Part shown: piece after piece, positions 41,457 to 52,058 of the stretch
Position numbering within the stretch: the stretch's first letter is position 1
Layout: each line of letters opens with the position of its first letter
NCBI GenBank assembly: GCA_016794525.1
Contig: JAEUJY010000115.1
Location: 124,001-188,000 of the forward strand
Reading direction: 5' to 3'
Length of the DNA: 64,000 bases
From: Myxococcales bacterium
GTDB lineage: Bacteria; Myxococcota_A; Polyangia; Haliangiales; Haliangiaceae
The notes under the pieces: model-generated
Told to the model about the DNA's origin: nothing
The model's database searches: none
The model's input: only the letters and a program-made list of their open reading frames with translations
Program-made: the position numbers and the translations under genes

Positions 41457-42154
41457 TGCGCAACGTCATGGCGATCGCGGTGATGCTCGGGCTGGCGCTG
41501 GTGGCGCCGGCGGACGCCGACCCGGCGGCGGCCAAGAAGGCCAACGCCGCCGGGATGAAGGCGTACAAGAAGAAGGACTACGAGGCGGCGCAGAAGCTGT
41601 TCGAGAAGGCGATCGCCGAGGACCCCGGCTTCGTCAAGGCGCACTACAACCGCGCGTCGATGGCCGCGCTGCAGGCCGACGTCGCGCCGCTCGTCGAGGA
41701 GTTCGCCTGGCTGCGCGCCGCGACCTCGCCCGAGGCGGCGCGGGTGCTGGCCAAGGCCAAGACCGACGCCGACTTCCGCGGCGTGGCGCTGCTCGATCCC
41801 GCGCGCGCGGCGATCGGGCTGCCGCCGGTGGCGGACACGCCGCTCGACGCGCTCTTGCTCGGCTACGGCGGCTGGTGGGCCGGCGTCGACGAAGGGATGA
41901 TGGAGGGCTGGATCGAGATGCAGTTCTTCGCCGGCGGCAAGGCCAAGGGCCGCGAGCACAGCGGCGAGAGCGGCGAGTGGTACGCGTGGTCGGCGACGTG
42001 GAAGGTCGACGGCCGCACGCTGATCCTGACCAAGGGCAAGGACCGCGTCGAGACCTACAAGCTCGACGACTGCGGCGAGAGCATGGGCATCGAGGGCATG
42101 GGCTGCCTCCGCCAGGACGACGGCGCGGCCTGGGTGTCCCCCGGTCGCCACTAG
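41456..42154 (+). CDS. Secreted TPR-containing protein
   Basis: The 232-residue protein starts with a signal peptide (MRNVMAIAVMLGLALVAPADA). Residues 25-75 form one to two TPR units (AYKKKDYEAAQKLFEKAIAE). The C-terminal half has WWAGVDEGMMEGW and a beta-rich segment resembling small lipocalin-like or secreted binding domains, ending CLRQDDGAAW. No enzyme motif is visible. It overlaps the preceding lipoprotein gene by one base (TGATG). The hairpin repeat array starts about 90 bases after its stop. Confidence 0.7.
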   Translation: MRNVMAIAVMLGLALVAPADADPAAAKKANAAGMKAYKKKDYEAAQKLFEKAIAEDPGFVKAHYNRASMAALQADVAPLVEEFAWLRAATSPEAARVLAKAKTDADFRGVALLDPARAAIGLPPVADTPLDALLLGYGGWWAGVDEGMMEGWIEMQFFAGGKAKGREHSGESGEWYAWSATWKVDGRTLILTKGKDRVETYKLDDCGESMGIEGMGCLRQDDGAAWVSPGRH

Positions 42155-42643
42155 CTGACCCGCGGAGCTCCAGCGAGGCGCCTCGCGGTCGCTCGGCGAG
42201 GTCGGCTAGGCCGCGAGGATGCGGTGGGCGCCGGCGGCGGTGGCGTGACGATCGGATGGGGATCGTCAGGTCCGGATTGGCGTGACGATCGGATGGGGAT
42301 CGTCAGGTCCGGATTGGCGTGGCGATCGGATGGGGATCGTCAGGCGCGGAGCTCCAGCGAGGCGCCTCGGGCGTGACGATCGGATGGGGATCGTCAGGTC
42401 CGGTGGGCGCCGGCGGCGGCGGCGTGACGATCGGATGGGGATCGTCAGGTCCGGATTGGCGTGACGATTCGGATGGGGATCGTCAGGTCCGGATTGGCGT
42501 GACGATCGGCTGGGGATCGTCAGGTCCGGATTGGCGTGACGATCGGCTGGGGATCGTCAGGTCCGGATTGGCGTGACGATCGGCTGGGGATCGTCGGATC
42601 CGGATTGGCGTGACGATCGGATGGGGATCGTCGCGGAGGTCGG
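42155..42643. other. Intergenic block with flank duplications around the hairpin array
   Basis: The block between two convergent genes holds no credible gene. It starts with a GCGAGG-CG-CCTCGC palindrome (42173-42186). A 43-base segment at 42198-42240 is an exact copy of 42636-42678, which is the 3' end of the minus-strand gene at 42644. A 25-base copy of 42161-42185 recurs inside the array at 42345-42369, and a 19-base copy of the other flank at 42401-42419. Between these lie the ten hairpin units. Confidence 0.85.
42247..42632. repeat. Ten-copy hairpin minisatellite
   Basis: Ten units start at 42247, 42284, 42321, 42375, 42426, 42463, 42501, 42538, 42575 and 42612. Each is GACGATC, a 7-base loop, then GATCGTC, so each can form a hairpin. 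The loop is GGATGGG in units 1-6 and 10 and GGCTGGG in units 7-9. Most units are followed by AGGTCCGGATTGGCGT, giving a 37-base period. Unit 3 has GGCGATC, unit 6 one extra T. Frames through the array read DDRMGIVRSGLA but are not genes. Confidence 0.93.
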
Positions 42644-42958
42644 CTAGGCCGCGAGGATGCGGTGGGCGCCGGCGGCGGCGCGGGCGAGCTCCCGGCGGCG
42701 TGCGTCGGGGAGGCCGCCGCGGGCGATGACGTGGAGGCGGGTGCCGTCGATGGCGAAGGTGCAGGCGTCGCCGGCGGCGGCGCCGCGGGCGGCTAGCTCG
42801 GCGCAGGTGTCGGACGGGCCAGCGGCGGCGACCACGAGGCCGTCGTCGTCGCCCAGGACGATCGCGTCGAGGGCGCCGGCGCGCAGGCAGGCGGTGAGCT
42901 GGAAGTCGAGCGCGCGGCCGCGCTGGGTGGAGCGGTGATGACGGCGGTCGGGTTGCAT
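42644..42958 (-). CDS. Small hypothetical protein
   Basis: The 104-residue protein is not firmly recognised. After a basic N-terminus (QPDRRHHRSTQRG) it has two alternating helix-strand units: FQLTACLRAGALDAIVLGDDDGLVVAAAG and CTFAIDGTRLHVIARG. This is reminiscent of a shortened Roadblock/LC7 fold, but the similarity is too weak to assert. It ends AHRILAA. Its last codons are duplicated at 42198-42240 on the far side of the hairpin array. A start further downstream is possible. Confidence 0.5.
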   Translation of the reverse strand: MQPDRRHHRSTQRGRALDFQLTACLRAGALDAIVLGDDDGLVVAAAGPSDTCAELAARGAAAGDACTFAIDGTRLHVIARGGLPDARRRELARAAAGAHRILAA

Positions 42959-43019
42959 CGCGACAGATCGTGCCGCGGCCGCGCGACGGGCCCAACTATT
43001 TGGCGGGCGCGCGGGTGCG

Positions 43020-43478
43020 TCAGGAGCGCGCAGCGCCGGCGAACGCCTCGAGCATGCCGGTCCAGGCGCCGGCCGATTCGAAGATCGCGACCATCTCGGC
43101 GGCGCGGCCGCCGTAGGCCTCGAGGCCGCGGTGCTCCAGGTGCACCTGCGTCGTGGCCGCGTCGAGCGCCTCGAAGCGGACCTCGATCGTGGTCTCGAGC
43201 GTGGCGTCGTAGGCCCAGTCGGCGGAGATCTGCCAGGCCAGCGCGAGCCGCGTCGGCGGCTCCCAGGCCAGCACGCGTCCCCACGGGCACTCGCTGCCGT
43301 CGGTGCCGCGCTCGAACCAGCGGCCGCCGAGCCGGGGCTCGATGACGACCGTCGCCGCGGGCACGGCGCCGATGTGGTGCGTCGCGAGCGGCCACCACGA
43401 GGCCATGCGCTCGGTGAAGACCCGGAACGCGAGCTCGCGGGGACAGGCGACGGTGATGCTGCGAGAGACGGCGGTCAT
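43020..43478 (-). CDS. SRPBCC (AHSA1-like) domain protein
   Basis: The 152-residue protein has the START-like fold of the activator-of-Hsp90-ATPase-1 family: SRSITVACPRELAFRVFTERMASWW, PRLGGRWFERG, GRVLAWEPPTRLALAWQ and the C-terminal long helix. Such stand-alone domains bind small hydrophobic ligands. The ATG overlaps the stop of an ArsR-type regulator gene (ATGA). ArsR-SRPBCC pairs are a widespread two-gene unit in which the regulator controls both. Confidence 0.88.
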   Translation of the reverse strand: MTAVSRSITVACPRELAFRVFTERMASWWPLATHHIGAVPAATVVIEPRLGGRWFERGTDGSECPWGRVLAWEPPTRLALAWQISADWAYDATLETTIEVRFEALDAATTQVHLEHRGLEAYGGRAAEMVAIFESAGAWTGMLEAFAGAARS

Positions 43479-43810
43479 CGGCGGTTCCTTTCGTCGCGCG
43501 CGGCGGCCTCGGCCACCTGCTTGAAGTCGTGGAGCGCGCGATCCCAGAAGCGCTCCAGGTAGCCGCGGGCGGCGCGCAGCCCGCGGTCGTCGAGGGCGTA
43601 GACCCGACGGGTGCCGTCGGCGCGGTCGCTCACCAGCCGCGCGTCCTTGAGCACCCTGAGGTGCTGCGAGACCGCGGGGCGGCTGACCGTGACCCGGTCG
43701 GCGAGATCGGCGACCGAGCGCGGGCTCGCCGCCACCAGCTCGAAGATCTGCCGGCGGGTGGCGTCGGCCAGCGCGGTGAACACGGCGCCCGAGAGCATTG
43801 CGTCAGTCAC
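43475..43810 (-). CDS. ArsR-family transcriptional regulator
   Basis: The 111-residue protein is a winged-helix repressor of the ArsR type without the metal-binding Cys motif: FTALADATRRQIFELVA, SVADLADRVTVSRPAVSQHLRVLKDARLV with the recognition helix, and the wing DRADGTRRVYALD. GTG 43810 is used here; ATG 43798 is in frame. Two overlapping inverted repeats right upstream (43812-43835) fit an autoregulatory operator. It is cotranslated with the SRPBCC protein. Confidence 0.9.
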   Translation of the reverse strand: MTDAMLSGAVFTALADATRRQIFELVAASPRSVADLADRVTVSRPAVSQHLRVLKDARLVSDRADGTRRVYALDDRGLRAARGYLERFWDRALHDFKQVAEAAARDERNRR

Positions 43811-43811
43811 G

Positions 43812-43835
43812 ACTTACGGTAAGTAACAGCTTACC
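43812..43835. promoter_or_regulatory. Likely ArsR operator (two overlapping inverted repeats)
   Basis: ACTTACGGTAAGT (43812-43824) is a palindrome about a central G. It overlaps GGTAAG (43818-43823), six bases, then CTTACC (43830-43835), a second perfect inverted repeat. Three copies of the half-site are thus present. It lies directly before the arsR start in unusually AT-rich DNA for this window, so it probably overlaps the promoter. Confidence 0.6.
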
Positions 43836-43877
43836 ATGATGGCCGCAAGGGGGCGTGACGCCCGTCGCGCACCGGCG

Positions 43878-44495
43878 TCAGCGCGGCGGCGGATCGTCGG
43901 CGGCGGGCATGGCGGGGGCGTCGGCCGGCGGGCGCGACGGGGTGATCGCGCCCATGACGTGCTCGGGCGGCTTGCGCGGGGGGCGTCCGGTGAGCGCGCG
44001 GGCGACGCCGCCGGCCAGCGATGCCAGCACCGCCACCGCGGCGCCCGCGACCGCGAACCGGCGGCGCCGCCGGCGGCGGACGCCCTCGGGGCAGTCGGCG
44101 GTGAGCACGGTGCCGTCGGCGCGGCGGTAGAACCGCACGCACGCCGTGCCGGTGCGCTCGCGCAGGAAGCCCTCGGCCTCGGCGGTGGTCATCGCCGACA
44201 GATCGAACACGTGCTGCTGGCACGAGCCGCAGAAGCGCATGCGATCGTCGCCGGTCATCGCGTCCCAGCGCTCGTTGCACGGGCTCGCGACCCGGATCTC
44301 CTGCAGCAGCGGCAGCTTGACCTGGCCGCGCGCGTGGTCGACGCGGCGGTTGGCGTCGAGGACGGCGGCGGCGAGCTCGCGCTCCCGGGCCTCGAGCGTG
44401 GCGCGGTCGCCCAGCCGCTCGCGGAGATCGGTCAGCTCGCGGGCCAGCGCGTCGCGTCGGGCGCGCGCCGCGTCGAGGTCGTCACGGTAGCTCAT
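43878..44495 (-). CDS. Membrane protein with a cysteine-rich zinc-like domain
   Basis: The 205-residue protein begins with a coiled coil (about residues 5-60), then a four-Cys region: PCNERWDAM, FCGSCQQHVFDLS, TACVRF and ADCPEG. CGSC-type knuckles like this recur in uncharacterised proteins of several phyla and may bind zinc. A run of seven Arg precedes one membrane segment (FAVAGAAVAVLASLAGGVA), followed by a proline-rich tail. The Cys region should be cytoplasmic and the tail outside. No function is known. It lies alone on the minus strand between the epimerase gene and the ArsR operator. Confidence 0.7.
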   Translation of the reverse strand: MSYRDDLDAARARRDALARELTDLRERLGDRATLEARERELAAAVLDANRRVDHARGQVKLPLLQEIRVASPCNERWDAMTGDDRMRFCGSCQQHVFDLSAMTTAEAEGFLRERTGTACVRFYRRADGTVLTADCPEGVRRRRRRRFAVAGAAVAVLASLAGGVARALTGRPPRKPPEHVMGAITPSRPPADAPAMPAADDPPPR

Positions 44496-44537
44496 GCGCG
44501 GTTGGACCCAGGGCCGCGCGCGCCCCTTGGATCGCGA

Positions 44538-45836
44538 TCAGCGCTTGTGCCACAGCGCCAGCAGCTCGGCCTCGCGGGCGGCGGTGGGGCCCGCGCGCAG
44601 CGCCGACGGATCGCCGGCGGGCGGTGGCGCGCCCTTGGCCTTGGCCGCCTCGGTCAGCTCGGCCGTCACCCGCACGCGGCGCTCGATCTCGCCCGGGTAC
44701 CAGTCGAGGATGCCGGTGACCGTCTCGCTCATCGGCCGGAACTTCAGCCCCGCGTCGACGGCGCGCTGGTTCTTCCAGCGGTGGAAGCCGGCGAACTCGC
44801 CGGTGGGCGGGATCCAGATCGGGAAGCCGTCCTCGCCGCCCTGGCCGTTGGCCTCCAGCCACGTGGCCGGCACCCACTCGAGGCGCGCCGGCACCGGCGC
44901 CGCGGCGACGCAGGCGTCGAGCACGTCGCCCCAGCGGCCGGGCGTCGTCGGGCCGACCGCGTTGAAGGTGCCGGTCGTGCCGTTCTCGGCGAGCGTCACC
45001 AGCCACTCGGCCAGGTCGCGGACGTCGATCCACTGCAGCGGATCGGACGGCTCGCCGGGCGCCAGCACCTCGCCGCCGCGGGCCACGCGCACCGGCCAGT
45101 AGGTGAAGCGATCGGTGGGATCGCCGGGCCCGACGATGTAGCCGGGGCGGACGATCGTCGCGCCGGTCGGGAACGCGGCGCGGGTCGCCTCTTCGCACAG
45201 CACCTTGAGGCCGCCGTAGTTCTGGAACGCGTCGCCCATCGTCTCGACGGTGGGGTCGGTCAGCGTCGCCAGCTTGGTGTCCTCGTCGCCGCCGGTCGCC
45301 GGGTTCTCGGCGTAGGCCGAGACGCTGGAGATGAAGATGTACTGCGTGGCCTGCTTGGCCAGCAGGTTGGCCGACGCCCCGACCATGCGCGGGAAGTAGC
45401 CGGAGTTGTCGATGACGACGTCCCAGGTGCGGCCGACCAGCTGCTCGAGACCGCGCGGCGAGCTGTCGGGGTGCAAGAGCGCGCCGTCGGGGCCGCGCTC
45501 GTCGTCGGCCGGCAGCTCGGGATCGCGGTTGCCGTAGAGGTGCTCGACCGGGAACTCCAGCGGCAGGAGCTTCTCGCGCTTGCCGCGGTTGAAGATCGTC
45601 ACCTCGTGGCCGCGGGCCAGCGCGGCGGCGACGGTCTTCGGTCCGAGGAAGCCGGTGCCGCCGAGGATCAAGATGCGCTTCTTGACCGCGACCGGCGTGG
45701 CTGGCGCCGGGCCGGTGCCGGTGCCGGGCGTCGCGGCGCCGCGCGACGAGCAAGCCGAGGCGACGCCGAGGGCGCCGAGCGCGAGGCCGCCGCGCAGGAG
45801 ATCGCGGCGGCGGAGGGAGGAGCGGTGGTCCGTCAT
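44538..45836 (-). CDS. Tat-exported NAD-dependent epimerase/dehydratase lipoprotein
   Basis: The 432-residue protein starts with SSLRRRDLLRGGLALGALG, a twin-arginine signal, and a lipobox ASAC at about residue 27. The mature part is an extended short-chain dehydrogenase: RILILGGTGFLG as the NAD(P)-binding loop, ISSVSAYAE, YGGLKVLCEEATR in the place of YxxxK (Y-G-G-L-K), and IVRPGYIVGPGDPTDR. It probably folds in the cytoplasm with its cofactor before export. The substrate, perhaps a sugar nucleotide or isoflavone-like compound, is unknown. TAGGTT ends 7 bases upstream of ATG 45836. A TTG further upstream is rejected as start. Confidence 0.85.
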   Translation of the reverse strand: MTDHRSSLRRRDLLRGGLALGALGVASACSSRGAATPGTGTGPAPATPVAVKKRILILGGTGFLGPKTVAAALARGHEVTIFNRGKREKLLPLEFPVEHLYGNRDPELPADDERGPDGALLHPDSSPRGLEQLVGRTWDVVIDNSGYFPRMVGASANLLAKQATQYIFISSVSAYAENPATGGDEDTKLATLTDPTVETMGDAFQNYGGLKVLCEEATRAAFPTGATIVRPGYIVGPGDPTDRFTYWPVRVARGGEVLAPGEPSDPLQWIDVRDLAEWLVTLAENGTTGTFNAVGPTTPGRWGDVLDACVAAAPVPARLEWVPATWLEANGQGGEDGFPIWIPPTGEFAGFHRWKNQRAVDAGLKFRPMSETVTGILDWYPGEIERRVRVTAELTEAAKAKGAPPPAGDPSALRAGPTAAREAELLALWHKR

Positions 45837-45960
45837 CGCGATCAACCTAGTCGGAGGCGGGGCGCGGCGCGAGTGTTTTCCGTCGACGTCGCAGCCGTCG
45901 CACCGGTCGCAGCGCGTGCCGCGCCGCTGTCGCGCCGGCGTCGCGCGCGGTCGCGCGCGG

Positions 45961-46575
45961 TCAGCGCCGCCAGACCCAGGTCGTCGGGATCTTGAACTGC
46001 ATGCCGCCGCTGAACTCCCAGCCGCCGTCGCCGCCGGCGAGGTAGCGCAGCCGCGCGAAGTAGAACGTGTAGAAGCCCTGCACCTGCGGGCCGGTGGCGC
46101 CGGTGCGGGGATCGAACGCCCAGCCGACGCCGACGCCAGCGAACAGCCACGCGCGCTGCGCCTCGGCGTAGATCGGCCCGACCCGCGCCTCGACCTGATC
46201 GGCGGCGTTGTTGCCCAGCCGCAGCGCCGACCAGCCGAGGGTCACCCCCCACGACCGGCTCGGCAGCAGCACGCCGCGCGGCATGAACAGGCGCGACTCG
46301 GCGTCGTTGTGCGTCGTCGGATTCTCTCCCCAGCTCACCGTGGCCTCGGCCGCGAAGTCGCCGAAGCCGCCCTCGTCGACGCCGCCGACCCCGCCGCCCG
46401 CCGCCACGCCGCTGGTCACGGTGATCATGCGCTCGCCGGGATCGCCGGGGTACTCGAGGCCGTGGTGCGCGGGGTCGCGCGGCGGCGTCGCGGGATCGGT
46501 CACGCCGGGCGCGTTGGTGTCGCGGTGATAGTGACACCCGACCGCGAGGATCAGCAGCAGCGCCGCGCGCGTCAT
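45961..46575 (-). CDS. Putative lipoprotein with beta-rich domain
   Basis: The 204-residue protein has a short signal sequence with the lipobox LAVGC and then HYHRDTNAPG. The rest is rich in Gly and aromatic residues (VGVGWAFDPRTG, GFYTFYFARLRYLAG) with alternating patterns like an outer-membrane-associated beta barrel. No known family is recognised. The ATG overlaps the stop of the upstream membrane-protein gene (ATGA), so both come from one message. Confidence 0.65.
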   Translation of the reverse strand: MTRAALLLILAVGCHYHRDTNAPGVTDPATPPRDPAHHGLEYPGDPGERMITVTSGVAAGGGVGGVDEGGFGDFAAEATVSWGENPTTHNDAESRLFMPRGVLLPSRSWGVTLGWSALRLGNNAADQVEARVGPIYAEAQRAWLFAGVGVGWAFDPRTGATGPQVQGFYTFYFARLRYLAGGDGGWEFSGGMQFKIPTTWVWRR

Positions 46576-47540
46576 CGACCCGCTCCGACCGGGAAGGTGA
46601 GCATCGCGTGCTTGGCCGGCACCGCCCACGTGCGCGGCTCGCCGGCGACCAGCAGCTCGAGCTCGAGGACCGCGTTGCGATCGCCGCGGTTCCACCGGGC
46701 CTGGTTGTCGAACGCGAACCCGACGTAACCGAGCGACTCGTACGCGGGCTGATGCGCGTCGCGTGGACCGGCGGCGCCGCCCGTCGCCGCGGGCAGCTCG
46801 ACCGTGCGGCCGTCGACGCTGCCGTCGGCGAACCGCAGCCGCGCGGCGGTGATCGTCGCGACGCAGGCCGGCGCGTCGGCCGCGCGCACGACGCCGATCG
46901 TGACGCCGGCGCCGGTCTTGCCCGACTTCGAGAACCACGCGTGGACCTCGCCGCACGCGACCGGCAGCACCGCGTCGGCGGCGTACCAGCCGGCGACCGG
47001 TGGCGGCGGCACCGGCGGCGGCGCCGGCGTCGCGGCGCACAGCAAGAGCGTCGTCGCCAGCGCCAGCGCGGTGGCGAAGCGCGGCGGGCCCGCCTCGGTC
47101 GCGGCGGCCTCGCGATCGCGCAGCCACACCCACGCCAGCGCCAGCATCGGCAGGCACCACAGATCGCTGGCGTCGAGCGTGTTGGCGCCCCAGGTCGCGG
47201 TCAGCGCGCGGTTGAACCCGGGCCACAGCTTGAGCGCGGCGAACGCCAGCGCGATCGCGAGCAACGTCGCGATCGCCAGCGGCCCGTCGCGGCGCGCGCG
47301 TCGACCGGTGCCGGCGGCGGCCGCCCCGCGCGCCAGGCACACGCCCACCACGCCGGCCAGGAACAGCCCCGCGACGTCGCTGAGCTTGCCGGTGATCGCG
47401 GCCGGGACCAGGCCGGCGCCCTTGAGCGCGTGATCGTTGACCGCGAGCACGGCGGCCGCGATCAGCGGCGCGGGACGGACCAGATCGCCGGCCCACGCCG
47501 ACAGCGTTCGCGCTCGCACGACCGTAGCAACGCGGGCCAT
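46572..47540 (-). CDS. Multi-pass membrane protein with periplasmic domain
   Basis: The 322-residue protein has four or five membrane segments in its first 180 residues (for example LIAAAVLAVNDHALKGAG, GLFLAGVVGVCLARGA, LAIATLLAIALAFAAL, LWCLPMLALAWVWL). After TPAPPPVPPPPVAG comes an exported beta-rich domain of about 130 residues with Cys in VACGEVHAWF and PACVATI. The function is unknown. TAAGCT ends 6 bases before the ATG, predicting a leaderless start. It is coupled to the lipoprotein gene downstream and divergent from the SWIM protein. Confidence 0.7.
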   Translation of the reverse strand: MARVATVVRARTLSAWAGDLVRPAPLIAAAVLAVNDHALKGAGLVPAAITGKLSDVAGLFLAGVVGVCLARGAAAAGTGRRARRDGPLAIATLLAIALAFAALKLWPGFNRALTATWGANTLDASDLWCLPMLALAWVWLRDREAAATEAGPPRFATALALATTLLLCAATPAPPPVPPPPVAGWYAADAVLPVACGEVHAWFSKSGKTGAGVTIGVVRAADAPACVATITAARLRFADGSVDGRTVELPAATGGAAGPRDAHQPAYESLGYVGFAFDNQARWNRGDRNAVLELELLVAGEPRTWAVPAKHAMLTFPVGAGR

Positions 47541-47592
47541 CGGTCGAGCTTACAGCGGTGGAGGTCGGCCGCGGCTCGTGCGATGAACAGGC

Positions 47593-48048
47593 GTGGACAC
47601 CGGCATCGCGAACATCCTCCACCGCGGCACGATCGCGGTCCTCGCCGGGGCGCGCACCTTCGAGCGCGGCGAGCGCTGCTTCACCGCCGGGCGCGTCGCG
47701 TCGTGCGAGGCCGGCCGCGGCGAGCTGCGCGGCGTCGTGCGGCCGACCGAGGCCGGGCGCGCGCCGTACCAGACCCGGCTGTGGGTGCGCGCCGACGGCC
47801 TGGCCTACGAGTGCACCTGCCCGGTCGGCCTCGAGCGCCTGCTGTGCAAGCACACCGTCGCGATCGCGCTGGCGCACCTCGAGCGACAGCGCGCCGACGC
47901 GTCGCAGGGCCTCGACGTGCTGCGGCAGGCGCTGGAGGCGATCGGCGGCGCGGCGCTGATCGACGGCCTGCTCGGGCTGGCGCGCCGCGATCCCGAGCTG
48001 GGCGACGCGCTCAAGCGGATGTGCCTCGACGCGCTCAGCAAGGGCTGA
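47593..48048 (+). CDS. SWIM zinc-finger protein
   Basis: The 151-residue protein has a complete SWIM motif: Cys74 and Cys76 (YECTCP), Cys85 and His87 (LLCKHTVAI). SWIM domains bind DNA or protein and are found on helicase- and recombination-associated factors. Short bacterial SWIM proteins of this size usually accompany SNF2-type helicases, which are not in this window. The start is GTG 47593. It is convergent with the Hsp70-like gene. Confidence 0.85.
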   Translation: MDTGIANILHRGTIAVLAGARTFERGERCFTAGRVASCEAGRGELRGVVRPTEAGRAPYQTRLWVRADGLAYECTCPVGLERLLCKHTVAIALAHLERQRADASQGLDVLRQALEAIGGAALIDGLLGLARRDPELGDALKRMCLDALSKG

Positions 48049-48061
48049 GCGGCGGGGCGCG

Positions 48062-50343
<2,282 letters not shown>

Positions 50344-50347
<4 letters not shown>

Positions 50348-50892
50348 GCGCAGCTCCCGACCGCGGTGGCGAGGACGCCGTCGTACCAGCGCTCGAGCGA
50401 GCGGCGGAACGGCCACATCCAGCCGTACGCCGGGCTGGTGAACTGCTCGATCACGTGGTCGCGGTACCAGGCCTGACGCGGGTAGTCAGGGCCATAGACC
50501 TCGGCGACGGCGCGGATGGACTCGGCGTAGGCGGCCATTTCGAAACGTGCGCGAAAGTACGCGAGCCCGACCGGGAGAGGCAACAGCAGGTAGAAGATCG
50601 CCATCCCGGGCAGGGTCCAGCGGCGGAACTGCCGCAGGTGCACCGCCTCGTGGCGCAGCGTGCAGTAGCGCTCGCTGGGATCGCGCTGGTCCCAGTCGGC
50701 CGTGACGTAGAGCGTGCGCCCGATCGTCGTCTGGTAGCCGTCGAGGTACTCCCGCATGCCGCCGAAGGTCACGACGATCAGCGCCTTGTGGATGGCGCGG
50801 TGCAGCCGCGAGTCGGGCTTCTTGACGATCCGCAGCCGGAAGTCGCGCTCGAGCTCGGCGACGTACGCCTGGTAGCGCGCCTCGGGGTCCAT
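50344..50892 (-). CDS. Membrane protein with HExxH motif
   Basis: The 182-residue protein has RTLYVTADWDQRDPSERYCTLRHEAVHLRQFRR-like sequence in which HEAVH (HExxH) sits about residue 95, right before a membrane hairpin (GMAIFYLLLPLPVGLAYF). A helix with FEMAAYAESIRAV follows and may supply a third ligand Glu. It resembles small membrane-bound zinc peptidases but no family is certain. ATG 50892 is chosen because an extended -10 (TGCTAGGAT) ends 7 bases upstream; ATG 50901 overlaps that element. It is translationally coupled to the Hsp70-like gene, so it may be its functional partner. Confidence 0.7.
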
Positions 50893-51088
50893 CGGCGGCA
50901 TCCTAGCAGGCCAGGCCAGGGATGGTCGGGGCCGGAGGCGGTGTCGAAAACCGTGGCGATCTTGCCAGAGCGTGCCGGCCCGGTGTCCAGTCGCTCGACG
51001 GAGGGCGTTGAAATGCTGTCAGATCGCCGTGAACCGGAGGCCGCAAACTGGTCGAGCCGATGGCGCGCGAGTTGCTCGACGTGAGGGC

Positions 51089-52000
51089 ATGAAGCCCGTC
51101 GTCGTCCCGCTCCTGCTGTCATCTGCGCTCACCGCCGCGTGCACCGACGCGAACGACACGGGCGCCCTGCCACCCGGCCTGGCCGAGCCCAGCTGCGCGA
51201 TGACCTGGCAGACGTTCCGGATCGACGGGATCACCCTGCCGCGATCCGCGGTCGAGGCGACCCAGTTCGGCCTGGACATCGATCAGCAGGCCAACGACAG
51301 CAACGGGGGCGTCGACAACCAGCTCGGCTCCACCCACGGCTCGCTCCAGAGCCTCAGCGAGAGCTGGGACGTCAACCCGGCCATCGCCGGCCACCTCGCG
51401 GCCGGGCGGCTGGACTGGATGCTCCAGGTCGGCACCTGCGCCGACGGCGACGAGGTGCGCGCCCGGCTCGGCCGCGGCGCCGACCGCGACGGCGACGGGG
51501 TGCGCGAGCTGGTCGACCTGTTCGGCATCCCCGCGGTGGGTACGCGGGGCCAGCGGATCTCGACCGGCTTCGGCACCGCGCGGGTGCCGGTCGGGTTCCT
51601 GACCGATGGTCGCGGCGACCTCGCGACCGACGCGTGGCAGCTCGGGTTCGGCTTCGCGACCGACCTGCGCGTCGATGCCGACGGCGGCCTGAGCGGCAAG
51701 GTCGGGTTCGGGCTGGGCGCGTTCACCGACGCGGCGATCGAGCCGCTGCGCGCGTACGCGTCCGACGCGATCGGCGATCCCGGCACCGGCGTGTGGTGGC
51801 GCGACCAGGACACCGATCACGACGGCGTGATCTCGACGTCCGAGCTGCGGCGCGTGTTCGCGATGCTCGCGCCGCCCGACCTCGATCTCGGCGAGCCGGC
51901 CGAGGCCGACGCGTCGTATCGGCTCGGCGGGCTCGACGGCGTGCCCGATCACCTGTCGCTGGGGATCGCGATCCACGCGACGCCGGTGGCGATCGAGTAG
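51089..52000 (+). CDS. Secreted lipoprotein with EF-hand-like calcium loop
   Basis: The 303-residue protein has a lipoprotein signal (VVVPLLLSSALTAAC). The mature part has a conserved-looking beta-rich core (GRLDWMLQVGTCADGD, ADRDGDGVREL) and near residue 245 a clear EF-hand-type loop DTDHDGVISTSEL. A second acidic loop GRGADRDGDGV may also bind calcium. The family is not recognised. GAGGG lies very close to the ATG. The uvrD-type gene follows after 58 bases with its own promoter. Confidence 0.7.
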   Translation: MKPVVVPLLLSSALTAACTDANDTGALPPGLAEPSCAMTWQTFRIDGITLPRSAVEATQFGLDIDQQANDSNGGVDNQLGSTHGSLQSLSESWDVNPAIAGHLAAGRLDWMLQVGTCADGDEVRARLGRGADRDGDGVRELVDLFGIPAVGTRGQRISTGFGTARVPVGFLTDGRGDLATDAWQLGFGFATDLRVDADGGLSGKVGFGLGAFTDAAIEPLRAYASDAIGDPGTGVWWRDQDTDHDGVISTSELRRVFAMLAPPDLDLGEPAEADASYRLGGLDGVPDHLSLGIAIHATPVAIE

Positions 52001-52020
52001 CGATCGCGGCGCGACGGTGG

Positions 52021-52049
52021 TTGACCCCGGGCCGCGCGATCCGTAGCGT
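52021..52049 (+). promoter_or_regulatory. Promoter of the UvrD-type helicase gene
   Basis: TTGACC (52021-52026) and TAGCGT (52044-52049) are 17 bases apart. The -10 element ends 9 bases before the GTG at 52059, so the leader would be only a few bases. Confidence 0.6.
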
Positions 52050-52058
52050 GAGCCCCCG

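Noticed and set aside
42282-42576. Open frames (DDRMGIVRSG repeats) through the hairpin array
   Set aside because: They are direct translations of the tandem repeat in several frames; no start signal or non-repeat sequence.
42247-42632. CRISPR array
   Set aside because: Units are palindromic, the intervals are nearly identical to each other, not unique spacers, and there are no cas genes.
45836-45845. TTG at 45845 as start of the epimerase gene
   Set aside because: The ATG at 45836 is followed by the Tat signal and is 7 bases after a TAGGTT element.
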